From: Escallonia rubra
Lineage: Eukaryota; Streptophyta; Magnoliopsida; Escalloniales; Escalloniaceae
Assembly: GCA_033065855.1 (NCBI GenBank)
Contig: JAVXUO010000422.1
Span: 558,001 to 622,000 of the forward strand
DNA: 64,000 nucleotides
Reading direction: 5' to 3'
The notes under the pieces are model-generated. The model searched no databases. It was given only the letters and a program-made list of their open reading frames with translations, and was not told where the DNA came from. The position numbers and the translations under genes are program-made. Of this stretch, positions 1 through 11,789 are shown one piece after another (the first letter of the stretch is position 1; the number at the start of each line of letters is the position of its first letter).

Positions 1-2214
1 GAGCGATGTTATGCTGAAGAATTTTGGTTCGGCAACTTGGGTTCATTGAGTTGGGCACCATAGAGAAATGCAAACAAGAAAGAGAAGTTTAACAATGGCA
101 ATGCTTTCTAATCATAATGCATTTTGACTGGTTTTTTAGCGTATAAAAGAGCACACTAGAAAATGTACCGAGGATTTTGTGGGCTTTGATATCACCACCA
201 ATTTGACCCTCTCCTTATACCGCCTCCTGTTTGGTTTTGTTTGTGCATTATTCCGATCTATATCACTTGAAAATGACCCGTCGCTTAGCGGGTGCACTCC
301 AATGCAACCATTCTAATCAAAAGTCTGATACCTGTGAACTCTTTAGCCTCACTCACACCAACGTACACAAAATCCCAGTCCCAGAACTCGAGCTCAAGTG
401 GTGTTGTGGTTCCTCGTACGGCTTAATATTTACAGTTGATTTTGCGTCCGCCTTTAACTAGAGCCCAAATCTCACTCCCCCATATCTCTACTTTCACTGA
501 CCCTCCTCAGATCCCTTGTTTCCACAAGTGGCGCAAACTTTGTGTGTGAAAAAGGCCGCCATTTCTAGGATTCCAAGCAAACTGACGGTTTTTTTGTTTG
601 TTGACAATGGCCATTTATGCAGATCCACGGACATGCACTAGCGTTTCTTAGACCGGTTTACAAGACATCCTTTGGATGTGTGTGTCATCCTTATGATATC
701 GGTAGCTCGTAACAAGTGGCCGAGCTATGTACCCTCCACTTAATCATGTTTGTTATTTCTTGGATTACCACAAGGAGGAACTGGACCTCGGTTGGAACTT
801 CTTTGAAGCCATAGGCAGTAAATAAGTGACATAACACTGCCGAGTGCCGACAATTGTACAGTTCGTCCTCTGAATTCAGGCCCTTAAACTTGTTGTATAC
901 TGCAAGAAAGCTTGGACATTAGATGCGCTGGAAATTAGTACAAGGAGACAACCAGAAGAGGTCATCTACTAGAGGCCCAAGTGGCTGCTAACTCAATTTG
1001 TCCGCCATGAGAATATTACGGTCATTTTACCCGTCAACGAGCGTCAGATATAGAGCACCGACGGAATCTTGAAACAGCATTTTCAAATCGTACGGACCAA
1101 AGTTGGTTTCATGCCTGAAAGACTTGACTTTTGAGGACACTCCGAGTCCATTTGGTTGGCTCCACTTCCACCACCAAACATTGATCATCTTCTATTCTTC
1201 CACTTCTAGGCCATTGTTGTACGTAGTGAAGTGGACCTTGTCAAGATCACAAACAAAATTATAATCTTGAGGGGGGGAGGCCATGGCGCCCATTTGTCCA
1301 AAGTGTAGTAGTGTTCCCTCCCTGGTCCAAGCACTAAAACAAAAAAAATGATGATCCAGTGTGCAGATGGCATTGTCTTGAACCTTTTTTTTTGGATTCC
1401 CAATAATCCTAACCGGAAGCACTTTTGCATTCCCCAAATTCAATACACTTGCGATAAGAGGCAAAAGCAACTGATCTACGAATCTAGAATCAGTTTCGAA
1501 GTTCCTCATCATAAATTAGTGGTGGAGCCAGGAATCATTCTTAAAGCTCGGCACCAAATATAGAATGAATTTATCACACAAAAAAAAAAAAAAATATATC
1601 GCTATTGGACACCAGAAGAGGAAAAGGAGAAAGCATGTGAGGTGTGTGGTGTAGCAATGCCGTTCTGCATTATGTGCAACGTATTGAATGTTAACTTCAC
1701 ATGTTTGGAGTTTGGACTTTTTTTTTTCTTTTTGTATATTTGTACAAGTTTAGCATTTAAAATGATAAAAAATACAAATATTTTTTTTAACTATCCCTAA
1801 AATATTTCGGTACTTTAACATGTAAAATGACCAAAAGACAAATCCTTCAAACACTTTTAAAATATTTAAGTAGGCATTTTTGTCATTGTGAGCTAAATAT
1901 ACCATATCAATGGAAAAAACGTTGGAGCAGCAGGTGGACATCGGCTCACCGGTGCCGACTACTAGCTCTGCCTCTGTGCAAACAGATTTGCTCATTCTTA
2001 TGGGGCCTCTTAACGTGCGTCCAGCTGAGAACTCTAAACTGTACCACTTGAACAATTATTCCAATTACACCGGTAGCCGTCCGATCTTGCTTTCTAAATT
2101 AAAACTTATTCCTCCCAGGGATGGACCAACCCCACGAGCCGTTTGGGAGTACCCCCCAACTTATTTGGGATTTTTTTATTGGATAATGGATAAACAAATT
2201 TAAAATGTATACAA

Positions 2215-2788
2215 ATGGGGTGAGAATTTAAACGTTTGAAACTGATCCAACCGTGAAAACCGAACCAACCAATCCGTCTATTTTCAAACCGATCTAAAAA
2301 TCAATCGGTTTTTTTTTTCTTTCCCAAACCGTACATTCGGTTCGGTTTGAATTTTTTTGAAACTGCATAAACCGAACCAACCGTATATAATATAACATAT
2401 CTATATTTTTACATAATCCTAGTTATTTTTTACTAATCTTCGTTATCTAACCACTCATATAAAATGTGATATCCTAAATCCCTTAACGTAACACACATTT
2501 TCATTTACCGTCTACATTTTACTTAGTGTTATTAATTATGATAAAAAAATTCAATTTTTTTGGAACTTATTAGTATGTATAAGTTATTGATTTTTGGGCC
2601 TAAACTTGCCAAAAATTGAGTTTGGCCCAAACCGATTAAACCGTCCAAACCGAACCGTTCAATTCGTTTAACCCGCAGAAACCGAACCGTTCAACTACGG
2701 TTCGGTTTTTTTTCCCCAAACCGAGGTTGGTCGGTTCGGTTTAGTATTCAGCTTCCAAACCGAACCAACCGAACCGTGCTCACCCCTT
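2215..2788. mobile_element. Non-autonomous hAT-like element rich in CGGTTCGGTTT
   Basis: The segment begins with GGGGTGAG and ends with the inverse CTCACCCC. It is full of subterminal repeats of the type CCGAACCAACC / CGGTTCGGTTT on both strands. Units B (about 12030) and C (about 25265) lack it at the matching position, which gives an empty site. The flanks carry a rough 8-bp repeat (ATACAAAT on the left, AATACAAT on the right). No transposase is encoded. hAT superfamily membership is inferred from the 8-bp duplication and the subterminal repeat style; the exact end bases are uncertain by one or two positions. Confidence 0.7.
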
Positions 2789-3502
2789 AATACAATATTG
2801 CCACTATATTGTAACATTAATTTATTAGGGCTTCATTTTAATGTGTTTTTTACTCTTTGTGCCATTGATTATCATAATCTTTGTCTTTCTCATTCCCTTG
2901 CTCTTTCTTCAACCTTCTACATTTCAAATTCTAAATATCCAGATTACAAAATAATAATACTAATAATAATAGATCAAGGTTGTTATTATTATTCTTTAGT
3001 TTATATTTTTATAGTATGTTAATTTATACGTGACTATTATACTCATACATTTTTTAATCGCATTAGTAATATATTTATACTATAAGAGTTAAGTTTCTTT
3101 CATGCAAGATTAATAATTTATTATTGACTAACCTTACCAAGTTAAATATGAATAGTAAAATTATACGTTTAGGAGACAGTGATGCTAATTGTAATATGTT
3201 TTCAATTATTCATATTTTATGTGAACTTTGAACCTATTTTTTTTGTGTTAGCCATCAATTTTTTTTAATGATTTCTTGACACTCCCTGATTAGACTTTCT
3301 GACTTTGCCCCAAATTTTTCCTAGCGAAATAAACACAAGCTTGCAGTGAAACTCTTGACAAGCCACAAGGTTTCAATGTAAAGGAGGGCTTCTTCATTTC
3401 ATATTGCTGGTTGGTAGTAAAATATTCTCCGGAAATTTTCAGCTCTTCAGGTGGTGCAATTAATTCTGGCTAGATTGATGGACAAGTTTGACGTCGCAAA
3501 AC

Positions 3503-4553
3503 TAGACCTGGCAATTTTTTGCCCATACCCGTGGGCTGATCCGTACCCGGTCAAAAGCCCCGGGTACGTACGGGTACATATATGTGATACCCGTGAAAAT
3601 TAGACCCGTACTCGAACCTGACCGTATTTTTTAGGTTGGTTGACGGGTTACCCGGGTTTACCCGGTTATTGATATATAAATGTCCTTAACCATAAAACAT
3701 CTGCCTTTTCTCTCTTCTTCTCCACTTCTGCTGCCCCCCACCCCCTCTCCTCACTCTCACCAAAAACCAGTCAATCAAAGATCTACTCTTTTAACATGAA
3801 TCATGGATCCACTCTCTCCAACCAACAACAGTCACAGATCACGACCACACTACTTCACATCAAGTCCACGACGCCAAGTCCTTTCTCACAATCAGTTGCA
3901 TAAAGATCTACCGTAGCTTTGCCGTCAGTCCTGTCGTCACTCCGTCACCGCGGCCATCGCTCGAGAAAGTAATCGGCGGCAGAGGCACCATGGCCACACC
4001 ATCACCGACCGTTGCTATTGACCCCGATCGTGACCATATCTCGTTCGCTCCATCGATTACTCCGGCGCCGACTAGATCTTGTTCTTGAGAAGATATACAC
4101 TCCATCGTCACTATTCTCTTGAAAATATGTTTTTTATTTTGTTAAATCGAGAAGTTCTAATCTTGATTTTCAGAGTTCTTGTTCTTGTGATATTAGTTGC
4201 GATTGTTGAATAAGTGATTTTGATTGTTGTGTAATGAATTATAATGCAGAAACTGAGAATGTGATGTTTGTAGTTTGGAATTTTCAAGTTGTTATTGTAA
4301 TCTGGGCTGCTGGAGGTTAAAATGTGCCTAATTAAGTAATCAGTAGGTAATTAAAATATTTTTATTGAAAAAGAAAACAATTAATTAGAAATTGAAATTT
4401 ACCCGCGGGTAATACTCTACCTGCAAGGGTAGGGTACGGATTCTCAAGCAGCATATCCAGGAAAATTGAGTAAAATATACTCGATCCATTTTTATCCCAA
4501 CCCGACCAAGTATTACCTGTACCCGACGGGTATATACCTGTTTGCCAGGTCTA
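3503..4553. mobile_element. Non-autonomous hAT element with perfect TIRs and TSD
   Basis: The element starts TAGACCTGGCAA and ends with its exact inverse TTGCCAGGTCTA. It is flanked on both sides by the identical 8-bp target duplication CGCAAAAC (3495-3502 and 4554-4561). Subterminal regions repeat ACCCG/CGGGT words. Unit B at about 12768 and unit C at about 25965 show the uninterrupted site. The interior (about 3700-4130) has a different, more GC-rich composition that could be captured host sequence, but I recognise no gene in it. Perfect TIRs and TSD suggest a fairly recent insertion, younger than the segmental duplication. Confidence 0.92.
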
Positions 4554-5709
4554 CGCAAAACCATGAGATGGGCCAATTCGTATCACTGAAAGCTTCGGAC
4601 TGACCCCCCACAGAGTCGCTCCATTTGCTGTCATTACTCACCCGTACATTAGTCTCCACACCTGCATCAAGAGATTATTGACCAAAAACAAAGAAATGTT
4701 TGTATTCAACAAGTGAATGATATGCTGAATGTGGAGATGACCGACAACCTAACGGGCTTCGATCGAAGTTGATTCACCTTCATTGCCAAAATTCCATTAA
4801 ATTTATGTGTGCTGTGTCCTTATAAAGCCATGTGCCGGAGATTCAGGTGATTCAATTTTGAGCTGAAGTTGCATGCAAAAAATATTTTATTTCTAGGGGT
4901 TCAAACATGTCCTGAGACCTATATGCTGGAAAAAGTGATCAGACAATGAAATTATCTCATCAATTCAATTTTCTTTGAGAAGCCAATACAAGATTGACGT
5001 TCTTCTACAATCCACAATCGCTTTGAGTATACTTTGACATATAATATTGAAATAATCCACCCCTCCTTTGCACCTAAACAAAGGGGCTCAAGTTATCGAA
5101 TGGAAAGAGTACGAGAAATTTCCTCCGTCGGGTGGCCTTTCATGGCCAAACGGCACAAACCCTTTGTCCCTTGGCTTCTACCCTTTCTATTGTGACCTTG
5201 ATGTGATTTTTTATCGAACTCAAGGGTGACATGACAGGCCATGAAGAGCCCTAGCTGAACCAAGTCAAATGTTTGACAAAGAATCAGACAAGCAAAGAAA
5301 GGTCATACAGGAGTTCGTGTGGATATATCAGGTAAGTATACTGCTATTACATAAAAAGGGCCACATGATGGTCATTATGCCAAACTTCTGACCTAATGTT
5401 TCACTTAACTTGTAAAAATAGTCCGGCATTTTATTTGCTGGAAAAAGTACTTTGCAACAAATTAGTATTCAATTAGGTTAACCTTGTTGTTATCCGATTA
5501 ATTAGGTCGAGCCATGTTTATTATCAGATAGATGGTAGCAGTTAGGCATGGTCGACGATCAAATTTGAAAACCTAAAGCACTTATTTCTACTTGGCCACC
5601 TTGCAATAAATTTGCCTAACAATATTGTCATGTTTCTAGAGTTGTGATCTATAAGTTTAAGTCACCATTCTGCACTGCCATGCCCTCATACCACCCAATT
5701 TCCACGCTC

Positions 5710-8341
5710 ATGGAGTTCCTTAATTCGAATGCCACGGCTACGACAGCTGGAATTTTTGCTTTTCTGGTCTGTCTACACTTTGTGTTGCGGAAAAACAATG
5801 GTCGAAAGAATAGAGCTCCTGCAGCCGCTGGTGCATGGCCCTTAGTTGGTCACCTCCGTCTTTTACGTGGCCCTCAGCTGCCTCATGTAGTGTTAGGGTC
5901 CATGGCAGACAAGTACGGACCAATCTTCAGAATCAGGCTTGGTGTATTTCAAGCATTGGTCGTAAGCGACTGGAAGATAGCAAAAGAGTGCCTTACTACC
6001 AACGACAAGGCCTTTTCTAACCGTCCCAAGTCGGTAGCAGTGGAAGTTATGGGCTACAACTATGCCATGTTTGGTCTTGGCCCTTATGGAAGTTACTGGC
6101 GTCAAATGCGCAAGATAAGCATCCTTGAGCTTCTCTCCAACCATAGGGTTGGGATGCTTGAACAGGTTCGTGAATCAGAAGTGCAAGCATCCATCAAAGA
6201 TATCTATGATACCTGGAAGAAGAATAAAGGTGCAACCAATATTCTAAAGATGGAAATGCAGCCATGGTTTGGGAGATTAGCGCTAAAAATGGCCGTTAGG
6301 ATGCTTGCCGGGAAGCGATACTCATGCGATGAGCACACGAGCAATCAATCTCATGATGCCTTGAGGAAGTTTTTTGAATTATCAGGCACATTTACGGTAA
6401 CTGATGCCATTCCTCATTTGAGATGGTTGGACATGGGAGGATATGAGAAGGCCATGACGAAGACTGCTAAAGAGATTGACTCCTTTCTTGGAAGTTGGTT
6501 GGAGCACAAAAGAAAGAGAGCTTCTGGTCAGGTAAAGGATGAACAAAAAGATTTCCTGGATGTTATGTTGTCCACTATTGAAGGTGCTGCCTCCAAAGAT
6601 GACGGGGGCTTTGATGTAGACACCATTATCAAATCGACATGCTTGGTACGTACTTCTGTTACTATGTTTGTCTAGCTACCACCTTGAAATCTTTCCCTAC
6701 TAGTGATTGAGCATATGAATCTTTAAGGGATTCCTAGCATTAGCCATCGTGGTTCATCTCGACTCAAGAGTAGTTGATATATTCTGTTGCCAAATTAAAT
6801 GTTTTGCATTGTATTGCTAAACATAGACCTATATGCACCATTTGGCTGCCACCTAGAACCATGGAAATGTTATCTCAGTCTTGCCCCATTTCTCCATCTC
6901 TGTATGTTATCATTTCGAACAAACATTACTTCCCGTTGCATACAAAAACTACTGTTGCATTACAATCACCAAGGATATGGTTGCATAAACATATCTTCCA
7001 ATACCATAAGTGCGAATGTCTTCAATGTCTCTTTGATTTTATTTTTCTGGTTGCTACTAACTAAATAGAGCTAAGGTTACCAGACTAGAACTTAGCTGTA
7101 TACCAACCATATAACCAGGCGTAAGCTCGCTAGGTTGTTGAGCTACTCTATCCGAGTGCAATGGATGGCTAAAACATATAGTGAATAATATAGAGTTACA
7201 CCTTTGAGTGGTATTATGCAAATTATACACAAAGCATCGTCATATCCTCTTTAGTGTGAAAACAACGCAGCAAAGACTCACCCGAATGAGAAACCGTCAT
7301 TTTATTGGTTTGTGAGCGAGCTTTGGCTCTGCTTGGTTTTAGCAAATTTAATGGTCTAGAAATTGTTGATATATTATGACCATGGCAGTATCACATTTAT
7401 GTGGATGTAAAAAAGAATCAATAAAAATCATCTAAAGATACGAGCTTTGGCTCTTCTTGTGCTTAACTCGCCTATTTACTCTTCTAAAGTTTTACGATTG
7501 AGATTGTATAATCTCCTAAAGAAATGGAAAATCCAATATATCTTGGACGCTGAGGTCTTGCAAACTCTGGATTAAGGCTTACTATGAATAGTCGGCAAGC
7601 CAGTTTGAATTAATCTGACCTTTTCATCAAAGAAAGTTTTGCTTTCTCGGTGGGTTGATCTACGCATGTGCTCAGTAATTGATTGGGAAAGAATATGCTT
7701 GGCAGGTACTCTTAGCAGGATCCTCTGACTCTTCAATGGTGACTTTGACATGGGCTCTGGCGTTGCTGCTTAACAACAATCATGTCCTGAAGAAGGCTCA
7801 AGCTGAACTAGACATCCACGTGGGAAGGAAGAGACAAGTGCAGGAGTCAGACCTGAAGAACTTAGTGTACCTGCAAGCGATCGTTAAGGAGGCACTGCGC
7901 TTATATCCCCCTACTGCTCTTATGCCAGCGCGCGAGTCCATGGAGGACTGCGTGGTGGGTGGCTACAACATCCCCAAGGGCACTCGCCTGGTGGTGAATC
8001 TTTGGAAGATTCATCGCGACCCTTCTGTGTGGCCGGATCCCTCTGAGTTTCGACCTGAGAGATTCTTGACAAGTCACAAGGATGTCGATGTCAGGGGGCA
8101 GCATTTTGAGTTGATTCCATTTGGTAGCGGTAGAAGAATCTGTCCCGGAATTTCACTCGGTCTCCGGGTCGTACACTTCACCCTGGCAAGTTTGATACAC
8201 GGATTTGAGATTAAAAAACCATCAGATGAACCAGTGGATATGACTGGAAGCTTTGGACTGACGAACATGAAAGCCACCCCACTTCATGCCCTCCTCGCCC
8301 CACGCCTGTCTTTTAACCTGTATGAACAAATTACAGAATAA
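5710..8341 (+). CDS. CYP82-family cytochrome P450, copy 1
   Basis: Two exons, 5710-6645 and 7706-8341, joined in phase 0 across a 1060-bp GT-AG intron, giving 523 residues, a normal length for CYP82. I chose the ATG at 5710 because it is shared by all three copies; an upstream in-frame ATG at 5680 is missing from copy 2. Visible parts: N-terminal membrane anchor (about residues 10-27), a Pro/Ala/Gly hinge ending WPLVGHL, I-helix motif GSSDSS (317-322), ExxR (E374, R377), PERF (429-432) and the heme loop FGSGRRIC with Cys458. It should be an ER-anchored monooxygenase working with P450 reductase. CYP82 members act on terpenoids, alkaloids, coumarins and flavones, so the substrate cannot be told. 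The I-helix has Ser-Ser where family members usually have Thr-Thr, and Ser for the usual Gly. Confidence 0.93.
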
Positions 8342-9859
8342 AATGCTCTTATCTGTTGCACTGGGTGCTGATATTAGTGTCAAGACGCACTACAAAACTA
8401 CATAAAAAGGTCTTTAGGCCCTAATAACTTTGCCTTGTTACTTCGCAAGCATAATCAGGCTACCTTACAGGCTGCTTCGACGATTCTAAGAGTTCTAAGG
8501 CTTGTATTCTCTCCTGATTGCTTTTTTTTGGTCCAGGAATTGTTGTTTGAGGCTTTAAAATTTATGGTTTTGTTTGTGGTCTAATAAACTGCTACTTCAC
8601 CCAAACAAAACTAACATCTTGAGAAACGCTCCTCAACGAGAGGTTTTCTTCTCCTCTAGGCTTAGTTATCATAAAATAGTAGTACGTTGTGCTCAGGTCA
8701 ACCTGAACCCACATCCACTAAGCGTACAATATTGACCAGAGAATCAAAAGTTAACTAGCTACACCAAGGTGAGGTGCCCCATTGTTTCCTTCAGCTACCT
8801 TAGAAATTTATATCAGAAATACCAACTTAATAGTACTACATGCTGAGAAACAACCATGAGGGAATTTTTGCTTATCTGCCTCCATGCTCATGGCAGATAA
8901 GGGAGGGGGTGGAACCAGCCTAGCCACCCTTAACGAGAAACCCACAGTTGATCCTGAGAATCATACTCAAGAACGCGCATTAAGGTCTGATTAACAGGCA
9001 ATTCCAAGTCGATCCTGTTTGAAGGTCTCCAAAAATGAAGCAAGAGCTTATAGAACTAGAAGCATTATCGGCAAGAGGATGAGCCTCAAGAACCATAATC
9101 AACAACTTATTGTAACCTTGTCTTTTCGTCGACCAGTTAGGTTGCAAGTGTGATGCACGATCAAATGCGACCTGCTTGAAAAATATTTGTCAAAGAACAC
9201 TAGAATAGTAGAACTTTAAGGCGTTCTAAATGAATCATATGAATTTCTTCCCTTCATATGAAGTAACACCGGCCAATTATAACAAAGTAAGAGAAAACTA
9301 TTAAAATCCATGATAATGTTTTCAATTTGATACAGAAGGATTGGGATACTTGATTGGTTCCATGTATAATGCTATGCAACTTGCAAGGGAGTTCTCTGTA
9401 AAGATACTTGATTGGTTCTCTATAGACTGCATATTTTTTTGAAAACCCCGTGAGTGTCGTTCGTGAGAGGTAGTCATTCGTTATAACATTTTCTAAGGTT
9501 TGGCTTTGCCGAGTAAGAGAACATTGCTTGCCTGGAAGGTGTAGTAATTGCAGGTCAATAAGAGTTGGGTAAATCTTGTTGTCCACATTACCTCTTGAGC
9601 TGATACTAACCTTGCATCTTGAAAATCCCTCTTTGCATGATAACCGTGTGAAGAACATGTTATCTTGCAAATATATAGTATTCCGCACTATAGTGCAAGA
9701 TACAAAAACAATATTCGAATGAACAACATGTTATCATGTAAACGGGGTCTTCCAATAAGTCTAATACGACTTTAGATTGAGTTTAAGAATACATTTAGGA
9801 ATTTTGCTCATTTGACCTTGAGATCAGCGATCTTCTTAGCGATGTGCATAGACATGAAG
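8342..9859. other. 3' flank of P450 copy 1, no gene seen
   Basis: This stretch contains the probable 3' UTR and downstream spacer. It aligns with 32466-33348 downstream of copy 3, then with 35804-36430 on the far side of the solo LTR, so it is ancestral duplicated sequence. No conserved reading frame or RNA gene is seen. Confidence 0.6.
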
Positions 9860-10150
9860 GAGTTCAAGGGTGATTGTATAAGCCTTTCATAGAAATTTTT
9901 ATGTTTTATTTTTTGAGTAAAGTTAAAACAACATTTAACTCAAACAAAAGCTTATATTCTAATAGGGATATTCTACGGAAAGAAGTTTGATATTTTATGA
10001 GAAGTAAAAAACGCCCTTATTAATTTCTTGATAACACTCTAATCCAAAAAGAAATTTTCTATAGGAAAAAAAAGTTATATGTTAAAAATACCCTTAATCT
10101 TTTATGAAGACTTCAATTCAAAAGGGCATTTTAGGAGACAAAAGATTAGC
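9860..10150 (-). mobile_element. Helitron 5'-end-like fragment
   Basis: The AT-rich sequence with the words aaaagcttatattctaatag and aaaaaaaagtt resembles the right part of the Helitron-like element at 18480-21622 (its 5' terminal region) and 36430-36729. The copies here and at 36430 lie in equivalent places of units A and C, so they probably descend from one older insertion. The fragment has no coding capacity and its ends are not sharply defined. Confidence 0.45.
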
Positions 10151-10924
10151 AATGGTTAGCTCCACTTCCACCACCAAACATTGATCATCTCTACTTTTCC
10201 ACTTCTAGGCCATTGTTGTACGTAGTGAAGTGGACCTCGTCAAGATTACAAACAAAATTATAATCTTGACGAGGTCCCGGAAGATTTTGGGGAGGCCATG
10301 GCGCAGCGCCCATTTATCCAAAGTGTAGTTCTCTCCCAGCTGGTCCAAGCACTAAGAGAAAAAATGACGATTCAGTGTGCAGATGGCATTGTCTGGAAAC
10401 ACTTGCATTCCCCAAATTCAATATACTTACAATATGAAGCAAAAGCAACTGATCTAGGAACCTAGAATCTGTTTACTCATCGTACATCAATGACAGAGCA
10501 AAGAATCATTCTTAAAGTGGGCACTAAATACAAAGTGAATTTGTCAAAAAAATAAAATAAAAAATGTTGTTGGACACCAGAAGAGGATCAAAGAGGAGAG
10601 AGCATGTGAGGTGTAGCGATGCCGTTTTGCATTGTGTGCGGTGTAATACTTCATCTCTTTGGAGTTTGGACTTTTTTTTTTTGGGTATATTTGTATAAGT
10701 TTAGCATTTAAAATGATCAAAAATATAATTTTTCTTTAACTATCCCTATAATAATAACTAGGTACTTTAACATGTAAAATGACCAAAAGACAAATCCTTC
10801 AAACATTTTAAAATTTTTAGGCAGACATTTTTGTCATAGTGAGCTAAATATACCATATTAATGGAAAAAAACGTTGGAGCAACAGGTGGGCATCAGCTCA
10901 CCGGTACCAACTCCTAGCTCTGCC

Positions 10925-11789
10925 AGAGGAAGTTTACGTTGGTTAAAACCCCAATAGGTTGGAGTGAGCATAGTGAGAAGAGAAGAAAACCCTACCGTCT
11001 CTTTCTTTCAGAAAACTCTACCGCCGCCCTTTCCTCCTCTTCAGCTTCCATGGCTGTGAGGATGGAAGGGGAGGCCCTCCCTGTACTCCTTCTCCTTTTC
11101 TTCCTCTATATGGCATCCTCTCCTGCTCCCTCGGCACTCCATTTCTGCCGACTCGCGCCGTCGCCCATCATCGACTTCCTCATCGCGCCGATCATCCATT
11201 CCCCCACAGATCGGTACTCCTTCGGCCTCAAGGTTCCGCCCCCTCCTTCTGAAATCCTTAGATCTGAGATTTGTTCTTAGATCTGTCGTCATCGTTGTCG
11301 GATCTTTGATCCGGTTGGTTTGGTTAGATTCATCCGATGTTAATCAGAAATGGAGAACTTGTGGCTTGAAGATGCCGGATTTGCGAGAGTTGGAAGATGC
11401 ATACTCTCTTCGAGCTGCGGATCGTTTCGATCCGGCCTTGGGAGGACCCTCCTTCAGCTGTTGGAGCTCCGATGAAAACCGCGGCAGTAATGTAAACTGC
11501 CATCTAAAGCGGCCTGCATGGCTCTCTCCCCTGTCTCAGTGGGAGCTAGGGATATGGTGCAAGAAATTGCATCTTCTCGTCTCTGGCTACCCCTTTAATT
11601 TGGTAACCCCAAATACGGGTAGCCCTTATGTTTACCGTGCTTTCCTCCAAGGCCATGTGGGCCATTTTCCAAGACCATCCGTTTGGATGCGTTGTCTTAG
11701 TTGTTCCAAGAATACCCGTTTGGGTTTCGCCTTAGGTTGTAATGAGTAACGTGTTTTAATCAAAATTGCTTGGAAAAAGAAAAAAAAAA
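10925..11789 (+). mobile_element. Retroposed poly(A)-tailed insert, possible processed retrogene
   Basis: An 865-bp block interrupts sequence that is continuous in units A and C. It ends in an A-rich tail and is flanked by a 13-bp direct repeat, TCCTAGCTCTGCC (10912-10924 and 11790-11802), the signature of LINE-driven insertion. Inside, a leader of about 125 bases is followed at 11050 by an ATG frame opening with a hydrophobic, signal-like stretch rich in Leu and Phe, which runs to a stop at 11278-11280. A second open stretch covers 11306-11749. I do not recognise the source gene. It could be a processed mRNA copy, or a SINE- or LINE-derived chimera. Confidence 0.75.

Larger units (their letters stand above)
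1..10140. repeat. Segmental duplication unit A (CYP82 copy 1)
   Basis: The first 1.1 kb aligns by eye with sequence starting at about 23183 (shared stretches around the words for tcaacttgggttcat and tctaatcataatgcat). The stretch from about 1151 onward also aligns with unit B from 10155 and unit C from 24650. The P450 gene, its upstream 700 bases and its 3' flank to about 9200 are shared with unit C; unit B leaves the common sequence soon after its P450 stop. Two mobile elements at 2215-2788 and 3503-4553 are present only in this unit. The left boundary is cut by the window edge. Unit-specific stretches without genes (1-2214, 2789-3502, 4562-5709) show no coding potential that I trust; the short ORFs there are not conserved between units. 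Confidence 0.85.

Noticed and set aside
5644-5709. Extended P450 start upstream of the chosen ATG
   Set aside because: The frame is open, but the ATG at 5680 is not present in copy 2 and the shared ATG at 5710 directly precedes the membrane anchor.
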